A stretch of 64,000 bases of DNA from Pseudomonas putida. Lineage in GTDB: Bacteria > Pseudomonadota > Gammaproteobacteria > Pseudomonadales > Pseudomonadaceae. Positions within the stretch are counted from its first letter, which is position 1. Every line of letters begins with the position of its first letter. A program made the position numbers and the translations under genes. The stretch lies in assembly GCA_029953615.1 (NCBI GenBank), contig CP124529.1, forward strand, positions 2,260,998 to 2,324,997, given 5' to 3'. Below, piece by piece: positions 31,335 to 42,193 of the stretch. A model generated the notes under the pieces. It was not told the DNA's origin. It made no database searches and was given only the letters and a program-made list of their open reading frames with translations.

Positions 31335-32675
31335 TCAAGGCCGCGCGTCCACCGCCGGCATGGTGGCGGCTGGTACTGCGATGCGGCGCTGGCGGATCAT
31401 CGCGATGGCGAAGATGGCTATCACGCCTGGTACCGCACAGAGGATGAAGTTGAGCTGAAGCGGCAGGTTCATACTCAGCATCAGCCCGCCCAGCGTTGGG
31501 CCGGCGACGCCACCGAAGCGGCCGATTGCCGAGCACCAGCTGACGCCCGTGGAGCGGATCTCGCTCGGATACTGCTGGGCTGCGAAGGCATGAATGACCG
31601 CAAGTGTACCTATGGTTGTAGCCCCCGCGACCAGCAGCATGATGTTGAGTAGCACCGGGCCTGGCTTGAGACCCAGAGTGCACAAGGACACCACGGCAAG
31701 CAGGAAGAACAGTATCAATGTCGGCTTGCAGCCCCAGCGGTCAGCCAGCCAGCCGCCGCCCAGCGCGCCAGCCGTAGCGCCGATGTTGAGAGTAACGAGG
31801 AACATCAGACTCGAACCCAGCTCGAAGCCACCGGCGACCATGATCTTCGGCAGCCAAGTATTGAGTCCGTAGACCATCAGCATGCACATGCCAAAGCCCA
31901 GCCACAGGAACACCGTGCCAACCCCACGGCCCTCGGCGAACAGCCGCGAGAGCGGTGCTGCAGATGAGGTGCGCAGCGGTGCGGCAAAACTGACGGTACT
32001 GGTATCTACCTGCGGATCGATTCGCTTGAGCAGGGCACTCGCCGCGGCATGGTCTTTCTCCAACAGATAGTGCAGTGACTCGGGCAGTTGGCGCGCCAGC
32101 CAAGGCAGAAGCAGCAACGGTACGCCCCCGATGATGAAGGTCGCCTCCCAGCCAAAACGCGGGATGATCAGCATCGCCACCAGCGCCGAAACCATCGCGC
32201 CAATCGAGTAGAAGCTAAGCATGATGGTGGTGAGCGAGCTGCGTCGCGAGGTCGGCGCCAAGTCGTTCATCAATGCCACGATGTTGGGAATTGCGCCGCC
32301 CAGACCGACGCCAGTGATGAACCGCAACAAGGCAAAGCTAGGTGCATCCCAGGTAAAGGCAGTCCCCAGGGCGCAGAGACTGGCAAGGGCAATGGAGCCG
32401 ATGATCACCTTGCGGCGCCCGAGTCGATCAGCCTGCGGCCCGACCACCACCGCACCGAACATCATTCCGAACAACGCCGCACTGCCCATCCAGCCGGCCA
32501 CTACGGGGGTCAACGCCCACTCTTCCATCAGCCGCGGTACCACCGAGCCATAGATGACCAGGTCATAGCCATCGAACAGCATGATGAACGAGCACCAGAA
32601 CAGCAGCGTGTAATGGAGCTTGCCGAGGGGCGCGTCCCCCGCAATGTGCAGCGCAGGTTTATGAGTCATCGTCAT
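31335..32675 (-). CDS. Aromatic acid:H+ symporter (AAHS family MFS, PcaK/BenK-like)
   Basis: A 446-aa twelve-helix carrier. The first helix carries FDGYDLVIYGSVVP, the DGxD-type motif diagnostic of AAHS carriers such as PcaK for 4-hydroxybenzoate. The MFS signature GPQADRLGRRKVI and the central GGWLADRWGCKPTLI repeat follow. It lies 54 bases after mdlC and 128 before the oprD-type porin on the same strand, so the three form a likely operon. A mandelate, hydroxymandelate or benzoylformate carrier would fit, but 4-hydroxybenzoate remains possible. Confidence 0.9.
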   Translation of the reverse strand: MTMTHKPALHIAGDAPLGKLHYTLLFWCSFIMLFDGYDLVIYGSVVPRLMEEWALTPVVAGWMGSAALFGMMFGAVVVGPQADRLGRRKVIIGSIALASLCALGTAFTWDAPSFALLRFITGVGLGGAIPNIVALMNDLAPTSRRSSLTTIMLSFYSIGAMVSALVAMLIIPRFGWEATFIIGGVPLLLLPWLARQLPESLHYLLEKDHAAASALLKRIDPQVDTSTVSFAAPLRTSSAAPLSRLFAEGRGVGTVFLWLGFGMCMLMVYGLNTWLPKIMVAGGFELGSSLMFLVTLNIGATAGALGGGWLADRWGCKPTLILFFLLAVVSLCTLGLKPGPVLLNIMLLVAGATTIGTLAVIHAFAAQQYPSEIRSTGVSWCSAIGRFGGVAGPTLGGLMLSMNLPLQLNFILCAVPGVIAIFAIAMIRQRRIAVPAATMPAVDARP

Positions 32676-32729
32676 GTCTTCTTGTTTTTATGTCAGTAGG
32701 TTGAAGGGCCATGATGGCCCCGCAGCACG

Positions 32730-34369
<1,640 letters not shown>

Positions 34370-34392
34370 TCAAATCGATCAAATAAATGTTT

Positions 34393-34405
34393 TACAGATG
34401 CTGTA
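34393..34405. promoter_or_regulatory. LysR-type operator candidate
   Basis: TACAG-ATG-CTGTA is a perfect 5-bp-arm palindrome in the AT-rich divergent gap between mdlC and the LysR gene. It is 72 bases from mdlC, where a LysR recognition site would be expected. Confidence 0.45.
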
Positions 34406-34511
34406 TAAATCTGATCTATTTTATAGCGCTTGAATCCGTTGCCGGGCTCTAGCCACGCTGCCAGCGGTGCAGAAGCGTATCTCGATATACAAAAACAACA
34501 GGCGTGCGGTC

Positions 34512-35432
34512 ATGGCCAGCTTCGATCTGAATCTCATCACCACCTTCATCACCCTCTATGAGACCCAAAGCGTGACGGCCACTGCGCAACGTTTGTTCGT
34601 TACTCAGCCATCCGTCAGCTATGCCCTGGCAAAACTCAGGGAGCAATTCGATGACGCGTTGTTCGTGCGTAATCGCCAAGGCATGCAACCGACACGGCTG
34701 GCCACACAACTTTATGGAGGTTTCAAGGAAGCCTCGCGCTGCATCGACTCGGCGGTAGGCGAAGCGCGCAAGTTCGAACCCGGCCATTCGCGGCGGCAGT
34801 TCCGTCTGGCGCTGTCGGACCTGGGCGAAATGGCCTTGTTGCCTCGGTTGATGGAACACCTCGGCACCCTGGCACCGAACATCGAGCTGGAAGTGGTCCC
34901 GCTGGAAATCGACCAGGTCGGCACGTGGCTGAACGATGGCCACATCGACGCAGCCATCTGCAGCAGGAAGCTCAACGAAACCGGGATGGTCTCGCGGGTA
35001 CTGATGAAAGAGCGCTATGTATTGCTGCTCGATGCGGCCCATCCACGTATCGGTGAAGCCATCAACATGCAGCAGTTTCTCGCTGAGCCGCACGTGCTGG
35101 TGACGCGTACCTCTGGCCATGGCATGGCTGAAGATGCGCTGCAGCTACTCGGCGTCGAGCGCTGGATCAAGCTGCGTCTGCCGCATTTTTCGGTCCTGCC
35201 CAGACTGATTCCAGGCACCGATCTGCTGGGTATCCTGCCCCACCAGATCGCCCAAAGCTTTTGCGAGATGCCATTGCCGAGGAAGCTCAAGACGCTCGAG
35301 CTGCCCTTCGATGTCCCGGCCTTCGACGTGACCCTGTACTGGCATTCGCGCAGCGCCCAGTCCACCGCACTGACTTGGTTTGTCCGCCAGGTACAGATGG
35401 CACTGGGTAGCGACGCGGGGGCGGCTCAGTGA
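34512..35432 (+). CDS. LysR-family regulator divergent from mdlC
   Basis: A 306-aa LysR-type regulator. The N-terminal helix-turn-helix reads FITLYETQSVTATAQRLFVT then QPSVSYALAKLREQF, and a periplasmic-binding-like effector domain follows. ATG 34512 (MASFDLNLITTF) is chosen because it lies at the domain's usual start; an in-frame upstream reading adds basic residues without likeness. The gene is divergent from mdlC, so mandelate or benzoylformate is a likely inducer. Its last seven bases overlap the small cio gene on the other strand. Confidence 0.88.
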   Translation: MASFDLNLITTFITLYETQSVTATAQRLFVTQPSVSYALAKLREQFDDALFVRNRQGMQPTRLATQLYGGFKEASRCIDSAVGEARKFEPGHSRRQFRLALSDLGEMALLPRLMEHLGTLAPNIELEVVPLEIDQVGTWLNDGHIDAAICSRKLNETGMVSRVLMKERYVLLLDAAHPRIGEAINMQQFLAEPHVLVTRTSGHGMAEDALQLLGVERWIKLRLPHFSVLPRLIPGTDLLGILPHQIAQSFCEMPLPRKLKTLELPFDVPAFDVTLYWHSRSAQSTALTWFVRQVQMALGSDAGAAQ

Positions 35433-35566
35433 TGCATGCCGGCCAACGACATCGCCACCCTCACCGCCATGGCCACGGCGCCCAGGGCGACCACGCTGGC
35501 GGCCCAGATACCGGCCATCCACAGCAGCTTTCGGCCAAAGTGATTGGAAGAGACTGCTTTGCTCAT
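35426..35566 (-). CDS. Small CydX/DUF2474-like subunit of the cyanide-insensitive oxidase
   Basis: A 46-aa protein with one membrane helix (LLWMAGIWAASVVALGAVAM). Its ATG overlaps the cioB stop by one base (TGATG at 35564-35568), so it is translationally coupled. Small single-helix proteins of this kind sit at the end of bd-type oxidase operons and help stabilise the oxidase. It is too short for routine gene finding. I rely on position and the helix; likeness to DUF2474 is from memory. Confidence 0.75.
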   Translation of the reverse strand: MSKAVSSNHFGRKLLWMAGIWAASVVALGAVAMAVRVAMSLAGMHH

Positions 35567-36573
35567 CAGTGATATCCCTCGCCGACTTTGACCTTGCCGC
35601 GGAAAACGTAATACGACCAGGCTGAATAACCCAGAATGAACGGAATGATGAACAGCGCGCCGACCAAGGCGAAGCCCAGGCTCTGCGGCGGGCCGGCCGC
35701 CTCCCAGATAGTCAGGCTCGGTGGCAGCACATAGGGCCAGATGCTGATCAGCAGCCCCGTGTAGCCGAGAAAGACCAGCACCAGCGACCAGATGAACGGG
35801 CCAGCATGAGGCACACCGCGCAGCGACCGCAGGATCGCCCAGGTAGCCAGCATGACCAGCAGCGGCACCGGCAGGAAGAACCAGAAGTTTGGCAGGCTGA
35901 ACCAGCGCTCGAAGATCGCCGGATGGGTCATCGGCGTCCAGATGCTCACTACCAGCATGGTCACCACTGTCGCCAGGGTGATCGGCGTTGCAGCGCGAAT
36001 GATGCTCGCCTGCAGCGGCCCCTCAGTCTTGTACACCAGCCATGTCGCGCCGAGCAGCGCGTAGGCCACCACCACACCCAGGCCACAGAATACGTTGAAC
36101 AGCGTCAGCCAGCTCAAGACGTCGTTGGTGGCTACGCCGTCGACGATCTGATGGCCTTCGATGAACGCCCCCAGGATCACTCCCTGGAAGAACGCTGCGG
36201 CGAATGAGCCAGACATGAATGCTCGGTCCCAGAACGGCTTGTGCGCCTCGTCTGCCTTGAAACGAAACTCGAACGATACGCCTCGCCAGATCAGCCCGGC
36301 CAGCAAGCCCAGCGCTGGCAGGTACAGCGCGCTCAGCAGAATCGCATAGACCTTCGGAAAGGCCGCCATCAGCCCGGCGCCCCCCAGCACCAGCCAGGTT
36401 TCGTTGCCATCCCATACCGGCGCCACGGTGTTGACCATGGTGTCGCGGTGTTCGCGATCACGGATGAAAGGAAAGAGAATGCCGATTCCCAGGTCGAAGC
36501 CGTCTGTGATGACATACATCATCACCCCGAAGCCGATGATCAGGAACCAGATCAGCGGAAGATCTATACCCAT
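35566..36573 (-). CDS. cioB: Cyanide-insensitive quinol oxidase subunit II
   Basis: Subunit II of the bd-family quinol oxidase that lets pseudomonads respire in the presence of cyanide. The 335-aa protein has about eight membrane helices. It begins MGIDLPLIWFLIIGFGVMMY and includes the family motif GFDLGIGILFPF and WDGNETWLVLGGAGLMAAFP. ATG 36573 is chosen because GGGAGACG lies about eight bases before it. It is 17 bases after cioA and overlaps the small subunit gene. In this island it could protect respiration from HCN released by hydroxynitriles. Confidence 0.94.
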   Translation of the reverse strand: MGIDLPLIWFLIIGFGVMMYVITDGFDLGIGILFPFIRDREHRDTMVNTVAPVWDGNETWLVLGGAGLMAAFPKVYAILLSALYLPALGLLAGLIWRGVSFEFRFKADEAHKPFWDRAFMSGSFAAAFFQGVILGAFIEGHQIVDGVATNDVLSWLTLFNVFCGLGVVVAYALLGATWLVYKTEGPLQASIIRAATPITLATVVTMLVVSIWTPMTHPAIFERWFSLPNFWFFLPVPLLVMLATWAILRSLRGVPHAGPFIWSLVLVFLGYTGLLISIWPYVLPPSLTIWEAAGPPQSLGFALVGALFIIPFILGYSAWSYYVFRGKVKVGEGYH

Positions 36574-36590
36574 GACAACGTCTCCCGTAG

Positions 36591-38011
36591 TCAATGTGTG
36601 GAGTTGGATGCGCCGGACAGTGACTCGTCCACCGCAGACAGCGGGCGAGCCGGGCGCTGGTTGTCAGCGATGTCCGCAGGGTGCGGTTCATCCGCCTGCG
36701 GCCCCTTTCGCACCAGGCGCAACATGTAGGTAATACCAGTGCCGAAGATGCCCAGGTACATCACCACCAGCACCACCAGGCCGACAGTGAGGGTCATGGC
36801 CGAATGCTCGGAGACCGCGTCCTTGGTGCGCATCAGCCCATACACGACCCACGGCTGACGGCCGATCTCGGTGACGTACCAACCTGCCAGCAATGCGATC
36901 AGCCCTGACGGCCCCATGCACAGGGCAAAGCGTGCCAGCATCGGCGACTGGTACAACCGCCCACGCCAGCGCATCCAGGCGCCCCACCCGCCAAGCAGAA
37001 CCATCAGCAGGCCAAGCCCGACCATCACCCGGAAGCTCCAGAACAGCACGGTGGCGTTGGGGCGGTCCTCGCGCGGGAAGTCCTTCAGGCCAGCGATCTG
37101 CCCATCCAGCGAGTGGGTCAGGATCAAGCTCGCCAGGCGCGGAATCTCGACCTTGAACCGGGTGGTTTCCGCATCCATGTCGGGCAGCCCGAACAGGATC
37201 AACGGCACGCCCTCGCCCGGAACATTGGCCCAATGGCCTTCCACCGCAGCGATCTTCGCCGGCTGGTACTTGAGGGTGTTCAGGCCATGCATGTCACCGA
37301 TCAGTACCTGCAGAGGGGCTGTGAACAGCAGCATCCACAGCGCCATGGAGAACATGCGCTTGACTGCCGGCGTGTTGTTGCCCTTGAGCAGGTGCCACGC
37401 GCCCGAAGCGCCGACGAACAACGCCGTGGACAGCATGGCCGCAGTGACCATGTGCGCCAGGCGGTAGGGGAAGGACGGGTTGAAAATGATCGCGAACCAG
37501 TCCACCGGGATTACCACACCGTTGACCACCTCATGCCCCTGGGGGGTCTGCATCCAGCTGTTGGATGCGAGGATCCAGGTGGCAGAGATCATCGTGCCGA
37601 CGGCAACCATCAGCGTGGCGAAGAAATGCAGCCCGCGCCCGACCTTGTGCCAGCCAAACAGCATCACACCGAGGAAGCCTGCCTCGAGGAAGAATGCCGT
37701 GAGCACCTCGTAGGTAAGCAGTGGCCCGGTAATACTGCCGGCGAATTGCGAATAGAAGCTCCAGTTGGTGCCAAACTGATAAGCCATTACCAGCCCGGAC
37801 ACCACGCCCATGGCGAAGTTGACCGCAAAGATTTTCGACCAGAAGTGGTACAGGTCGAGGTAGGCGCTGTCTTTCTTCCATAGCCACAAGCCTTCCAGCA
37901 TTGCCAGAAATGCGGCCAGGCCGATGGTGATCGCCGGGAAGACGATGTGGAATGTCACGGTGAAACCGAACTCTGTAAGCGGGCCAGTTCAAGCGCTGTC
38001 AGGCCAGACAT
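36591..38011 (-). pseudogene. cioA: Cyanide-insensitive quinol oxidase subunit I, 2-base insertion as given
   Basis: Subunit I carries the haems and the quinol site. The protein should start MSGLTALELARLQ at ATG 38011 and continue FGFTVTFHIVFPAITIG, with a haem-ligand His. Two extra bases at about 37971-37974 (coding-strand CAGAGTTC for CAGTTC) shift the frame after LQ. Removing them gives 472 aa, normal for CioA. Later motifs are intact, including QFGTNWSFYSQFAGSITGPL and the short quinol loop typical of the CIO rather than the E. coli CydA type. A GTG at 37958 could start a protein lacking only 18 residues. It precedes cioB by 17 bases. Confidence 0.9.
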
Positions 38012-38013
38012 GG

Positions 38014-38493
38014 CTATACCTCATTACGTTGGGAAAGGCGCTCGAGCAGTGTCCGCGGGCGCGCGTTGTGAATGGCGCCAGCAGCTTGCTGCCAGCGCAC
38101 GACAGGGCTTGCAGGCGGTATGAGAACGCTGCTGAAACCACACTGCAGGAGCATGGCGAACTGGTCAGGTAGCAACGGCCCGGCGGCACGCAGGTCCCCG
38201 TCAAAGCCGTAGCGTTCACGCAGCAGGCGCGCTAGTGTGAAGCCGCGGCCATCCCGCGACTTGGCGAACTCCACCACGATCAGGGTGAGCTGGCCGAGTA
38301 TTGCCTGCACTTGGTCGAGCGTTTGCTCACCCGTCAGCCACAGGCCTCGGGCCGGGGTACCAAAGTGCATGTGGTAGGCATCCCATTGCTGCGGGTGGAC
38401 CACGGTGCTTGGCGAATAGGACAGCGTTTCGTCGCGATCCAGGTAGTGCCAGGTGTCGCTCTGCGGCAGGCCATGGCGATCAATGAGTATCAC
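38014..38493 (-). CDS. DUF934 protein, sulfite-reductase partner
   Basis: A 159-aa soluble protein of the DUF934 family, normally found next to CysI-type sulfite reductases and sometimes called a CysI-associated oxidoreductase subunit. Recognisable segments are LTLIVVEFAKSRDGRGFTLA and LRERYGFDGDLRAAGPLLPDQ (in part), with a hydrophobic C-terminal third. GTG 38493 is chosen because AAGGAGG stands seven bases before it; the start overlaps the cysI stop by 14 bases. The coding end lies two bases from the cioA start, so cysI, DUF934, cioA, cioB and the small subunit are probably one transcript. Confidence 0.86.
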   Translation of the reverse strand: MILIDRHGLPQSDTWHYLDRDETLSYSPSTVVHPQQWDAYHMHFGTPARGLWLTGEQTLDQVQAILGQLTLIVVEFAKSRDGRGFTLARLLRERYGFDGDLRAAGPLLPDQFAMLLQCGFSSVLIPPASPVVRWQQAAGAIHNARPRTLLERLSQRNEV

Positions 38494-40492
38494 GCAGCAC
38501 CTCCTTGAAAGGCTCGATACCGACACGCCGATAGGTGTCGAGGAAGCGCTCGTGCGGCTCACGCAGATTCAGATAGATGTCGATGATCGCTTCGATCACT
38601 TCAGGGACCTGCTCGTAGGGCACGGAGCGGCCCAAAATGGTCCCCACTGCCGCATCTTCCTCGGCGCTGCCGCCCAGGGTGATCTGGTAGTTTTCGTGGC
38701 CTGACTTATCCAGCCCGAGGATGCCGATATGCGCGACATGGTGGTGGGCGCAGGCATTGATGCAGCCAGACACATTCAGCTTCAGCTCGCCGATCTCTCG
38801 CTGCCGAGGCCCATCGAAACGCGCGGCGATGCGCTGGGCAACCGGCACCGAACGGGCAGTCGCCAGGCTGCAGTAGTCCATGCCCGGGCAGGCAATCGAG
38901 TCAGACAGCAAGCCGACATTGGCGGTGGCCAGGCCCATGGCGCACAGCGCCTGCCATACGGTGTAGAGGTCGCGCTGACGGACGTGAGGCAGTACCAGGT
39001 TCTGCTCGTGGGAAATACGCACTTCATTCAGCGAGTACCCTTCGGCAAGGTCGGCCAGCTGGAGCATCTCCTGCGTACTGATATCGCCGGGAATACCGCC
39101 TGGCGGCTTCAGCGAAACCACCGCACTGATGTATCCGCGACGTTTGTGCGGGTGGGTGTTGCTGCTCACCCAGGCGGCGAACGCCGGGTCTTCCGCGCGT
39201 CTCTCGATAAAGTCCTCGCACAGGCCCGGTAGCGTCTCGAAGGCCGGCTGCACGAAGCGTGCGGTGATCGCCTTGACGATCTCAGGCTCGAGATATTGTC
39301 GGTCGCTGGGCAGGCGCGCGAACTCGTCTTCGATCATCTCGATGAAACGGCCAGGCTTGAGCTCTCGCACCAGGATCTTGATGCGCGCCTTATACAGGTT
39401 GTCACGTCGTCCGAGCGCGTTGTAAACACGCAGAATGGCCTCGACATAACGCAGTAGTTCACGCTCAGGCAGCCACTCGCGTACGAGCGTACCGACGATC
39501 GGCGTACGCCCCAGTCCGCCGCCGGCGTAAATCTGGAAGCCGACCTGCCCCTGCTCGTTTCGACGCGCCAGAATACCGATGTCATGGAAGCGCACAGCCG
39601 CACGGTCATGCGGGCTACCGGTCATGGCGATCTTGAATTTGCGCGGCAGGTAGGTGAACTCGGGATGATCGGTCGACCACTGCCGCAGGATCTCGGCATG
39701 CACCCGCGGGTCGACCAGTTCATCGGCGGCGGCGCCAGCGAAATGGTCGGTGGTGACGTTACGGATGCAGTTGCCGCTGGTCTGAATGCAGTGCAGATCG
39801 GCATCGGCCAGCACCGATAGGATTTCGGCGGTATCTGCCAGCTTGGGCCAGTTGAACTGAATGTTCTGCCGCGTGGTGAGGTGACCATAGCCCTTGTCGT
39901 AGGTGTCCGCGACATAGGCCAGCTGACGCAGTTGCACCGCACTCAAGGTGCCATACGGAATAGCCACGCGGAGCATATAGCCATGCAGTTGCAGATACAG
40001 GCCGTTCATCAGTCGATAGACCTTGAACGCCTCTTCATCGAGCTCACCGCTGAGTCGACGTTCTACCTGCTGGCCAAACTGGCGCGCGCGATCCTTGAGA
40101 AACTCGCGTTCATCAGGGTCGTATTGATAAACCCCAGCTCTGCTGGCAGCCATGGGCACTACCGGTCGCTGGCTGGGTGACTCGGCCACAGTGCGCTCGG
40201 CGTGCGCCTGCTTACCCAGGTCGGTACGCACGGACGGACCGCGTGCCCGCAGCCGCTCGCGCAGGCTATGTGGTTCAGGGACACCTTCAACCAGCGACGC
40301 CGGGCACTGCAGTGGCCCAACCACCAGGTTGTCGCGAACCGCTGTCTCGGCAGCGCTCTGCGCAGCCGGCAACTGCTCGGCGCTGAAAACCGCAGCCTGC
40401 TCCAGGCATTCGACCCAACCATACACTTCATCCAGCCAGACCACGGCACCATCGCCAAGGCGATTGGCACAGATCAGATGGCAGTCACTCAT
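38480..40492 (-). CDS. DUF2849-CysI fusion: sulfite/nitrite reductase haemoprotein
   Basis: A 670-aa protein. Residues 1 to about 95 look like DUF2849 (ANRLGDGAVVWLDEVYGWVE then SLRERLRARGPSV), a small domain usually encoded as a separate gene beside cysI. From about residue 115 (AGVYQYDPDEREFLKDRA) it is a sirohaem-4Fe-4S reductase. It has LTTRQNIQFNWPKL, TSGNCIRNVTTDHFAGAAAD and the iron-sulfur cysteines in ACPGMDYCSLA and VSGCINACAHHH. Six-electron reduction of sulfite or nitrite is the family reaction. Clustering with cioAB and a MocR regulator suggests a role in cyanide conditions rather than routine cysteine synthesis. Similar cysI-cio clusters are, from memory, known in cyanide-tolerant Pseudomonas. 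Confidence 0.9.
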   Translation of the reverse strand: MSDCHLICANRLGDGAVVWLDEVYGWVECLEQAAVFSAEQLPAAQSAAETAVRDNLVVGPLQCPASLVEGVPEPHSLRERLRARGPSVRTDLGKQAHAERTVAESPSQRPVVPMAASRAGVYQYDPDEREFLKDRARQFGQQVERRLSGELDEEAFKVYRLMNGLYLQLHGYMLRVAIPYGTLSAVQLRQLAYVADTYDKGYGHLTTRQNIQFNWPKLADTAEILSVLADADLHCIQTSGNCIRNVTTDHFAGAAADELVDPRVHAEILRQWSTDHPEFTYLPRKFKIAMTGSPHDRAAVRFHDIGILARRNEQGQVGFQIYAGGGLGRTPIVGTLVREWLPERELLRYVEAILRVYNALGRRDNLYKARIKILVRELKPGRFIEMIEDEFARLPSDRQYLEPEIVKAITARFVQPAFETLPGLCEDFIERRAEDPAFAAWVSSNTHPHKRRGYISAVVSLKPPGGIPGDISTQEMLQLADLAEGYSLNEVRISHEQNLVLPHVRQRDLYTVWQALCAMGLATANVGLLSDSIACPGMDYCSLATARSVPVAQRIAARFDGPRQREIGELKLNVSGCINACAHHHVAHIGILGLDKSGHENYQITLGGSAEEDAAVGTILGRSVPYEQVPEVIEAIIDIYLNLREPHERFLDTYRRVGIEPFKEVLRDTH

Positions 40493-40569
40493 GAAACATC
40501 TCCATGACTGGCACCCCGTAAGCGCTTATGGTTGCAACCTGCCGCGCTGAGCGAGTGCCCGAGAATTAA

Positions 40570-40634
40570 CCATACGCTTTTACATTGTATGGAATAATGA
40601 TAATCTGTATGACATTTTATTCTTGAGCGTATGG
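40570..40634. promoter_or_regulatory. MocR-type operator: repeated GTATG units
   Basis: GTATG occurs in direct orientation at 40587, 40607 and 40629, spaced 20 and 22 bases. An inverted copy, CCATAC at 40570, forms CCATAC-N11-GTATGG with the first. They fill the divergent gap between the cysI fusion and the MocR gene. GntR/MocR regulators commonly bind such direct repeats about two helical turns apart. Confidence 0.55.
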
Positions 40635-40656
40635 GTTTACAACCGTAGGAATCGTT

Positions 40657-42063
40657 ATGCCCCTAAGTGACGAGTCATCTGCACCACCCGTTATCGCTTG
40701 GACCAGGCCTTTTGTGCCGGGCGGAGGCGCTAAATACATACAAATTCTCGAAATGCTGGAAAAATCCATACAGTCTGGTTCACTCCAGCAAGGAGATCAG
40801 CTACCGCCGCAACGCATCCTCGCGGCTCACCTTGGCGTAGATCTCACGACTATCACTCGCGCCTACACCGAGGCACGTAACCGTGGACTGATCGCGTCCT
40901 ACAGTGGGCGGGGCTCTTTCGTTATGGGCGCCAGCGAAACTGATATGGCGCAGAGCGTCGACCTGGCGATGAACATTCCTCCGCAGCCCGCCGATGGCTC
41001 GATGGCCCAGCAGGCCAGCAGCGCGATGGCCGAGTTGTTATCTCGCGACAGCATCGAGGCGCTCTCGGCCTACCAGCAGCAGCCGGTACCCCTCGCTTTG
41101 TTAAAGGCAGCACAAGGCTGGCTGCGCCCAGCTCTGGGCGAAATTGACTGTGGCGGGCTGGTGGTTTGTTCGGGGTCCCAAGTGGCGATCTTCGCTATCC
41201 TCAGTGCGCAGACGCGCCCGGGAGACGTCGTCTTGTGCGACGCGCTTACCTACCCGGGGCTGATCCTCGCTGCCGAACAATTGAAACTGCGGCTGTGGCC
41301 TGTGCCTAGTTGCGCGCAGGGCATGCAACCCGACGCCCTGGCTCAAGCCTGTGAGGAAAGCGGCGCACGTCTGCTGTACCTGAATCCGACATTCCATAAC
41401 CCGACGGCACATACCATGCCCCTGGCACGGCGCCGAGAAATCGCCGAAATCATCCTGCGCTGCAGCATCACGCTGATCGAGGACGATCCTTACCGCTATC
41501 TCCTCGACGATGCGCCGCCGCCCATAGCCACCCTCACCGGAAGGCGCAACACCTACTACCTTGCGTCCCTGTCCAAGTGCCTGTGGCCAAGCCTGCGCAC
41601 CTCATTCGTACTCCCCCCGCACGGCGATGACGGCCAGAGCCTGCAACTCAGCCTGCGTGCGACCAGCATGGGTTGCTCGGCATTGCTGCTGGCCTTGGTC
41701 GAGCAATGGATCAGCAGCGGAGCCGCTGCGAGCTTGATGCAGGAAATCAAACGCGAAATTCGCGCCCGCCAACAATTGGCCGGCAAACTGCTGTCGCACC
41801 CGTTCCAGTCGCATCCGACCGGGCTGCATCTGTGGCTGCAGTTGCCTTCGCACTGGAATCAGGAGCTGTTCACTCATGCCCTGCGCGATCAAGGCGTGCA
41901 GGTAGCCAGCGGGCATTCGTTCGCGGTTGCGACACCTGCACCGGACTGCCTGAGAATCTCTCTGGGCGGCGCCAGCAATCAAGCCGAATTGAGCCACGCC
42001 TTGCGCAAGATCGAGACCCTCCTCAACCAGGACCGCCGGCGTGACTCGCGCACGTTCGTTTGA
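40657..42063 (+). CDS. GntR/MocR-family regulator (PLP aminotransferase-like)
   Basis: A 468-aa regulator with an N-terminal GntR winged helix (GDQLPPQRILAAHLGVDLTT then ITRAYTEARNRGLI) joined to a fold-type I aminotransferase domain. The PLP-binding Lys is in YLASLSKCLWPSLRTSF, and the aminotransferase segments YLNPTFHNPTAHTM and IEDDPYRYLL are present. It faces the cysI-cio operon across a promoter with GTATG repeats, so control of that operon is likely. No mocR-type autogenous partner gene is near. The PLP ligand sensed is unknown. Confidence 0.92.
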   Translation: MPLSDESSAPPVIAWTRPFVPGGGAKYIQILEMLEKSIQSGSLQQGDQLPPQRILAAHLGVDLTTITRAYTEARNRGLIASYSGRGSFVMGASETDMAQSVDLAMNIPPQPADGSMAQQASSAMAELLSRDSIEALSAYQQQPVPLALLKAAQGWLRPALGEIDCGGLVVCSGSQVAIFAILSAQTRPGDVVLCDALTYPGLILAAEQLKLRLWPVPSCAQGMQPDALAQACEESGARLLYLNPTFHNPTAHTMPLARRREIAEIILRCSITLIEDDPYRYLLDDAPPPIATLTGRRNTYYLASLSKCLWPSLRTSFVLPPHGDDGQSLQLSLRATSMGCSALLLALVEQWISSGAAASLMQEIKREIRARQQLAGKLLSHPFQSHPTGLHLWLQLPSHWNQELFTHALRDQGVQVASGHSFAVATPAPDCLRISLGGASNQAELSHALRKIETLLNQDRRRDSRTFV

Positions 42064-42193
42064 GCAATTGCGCAAAAACCCTGCACACCATAGACAGCGT
42101 TTATAGCCAGCGCGGCGAGTATCGATTTGCTATGGTTCTGGTCGTCCTCTAGGTTGTCTCACGGTTATTACCTTGCCGTACCATGAGGACGCT

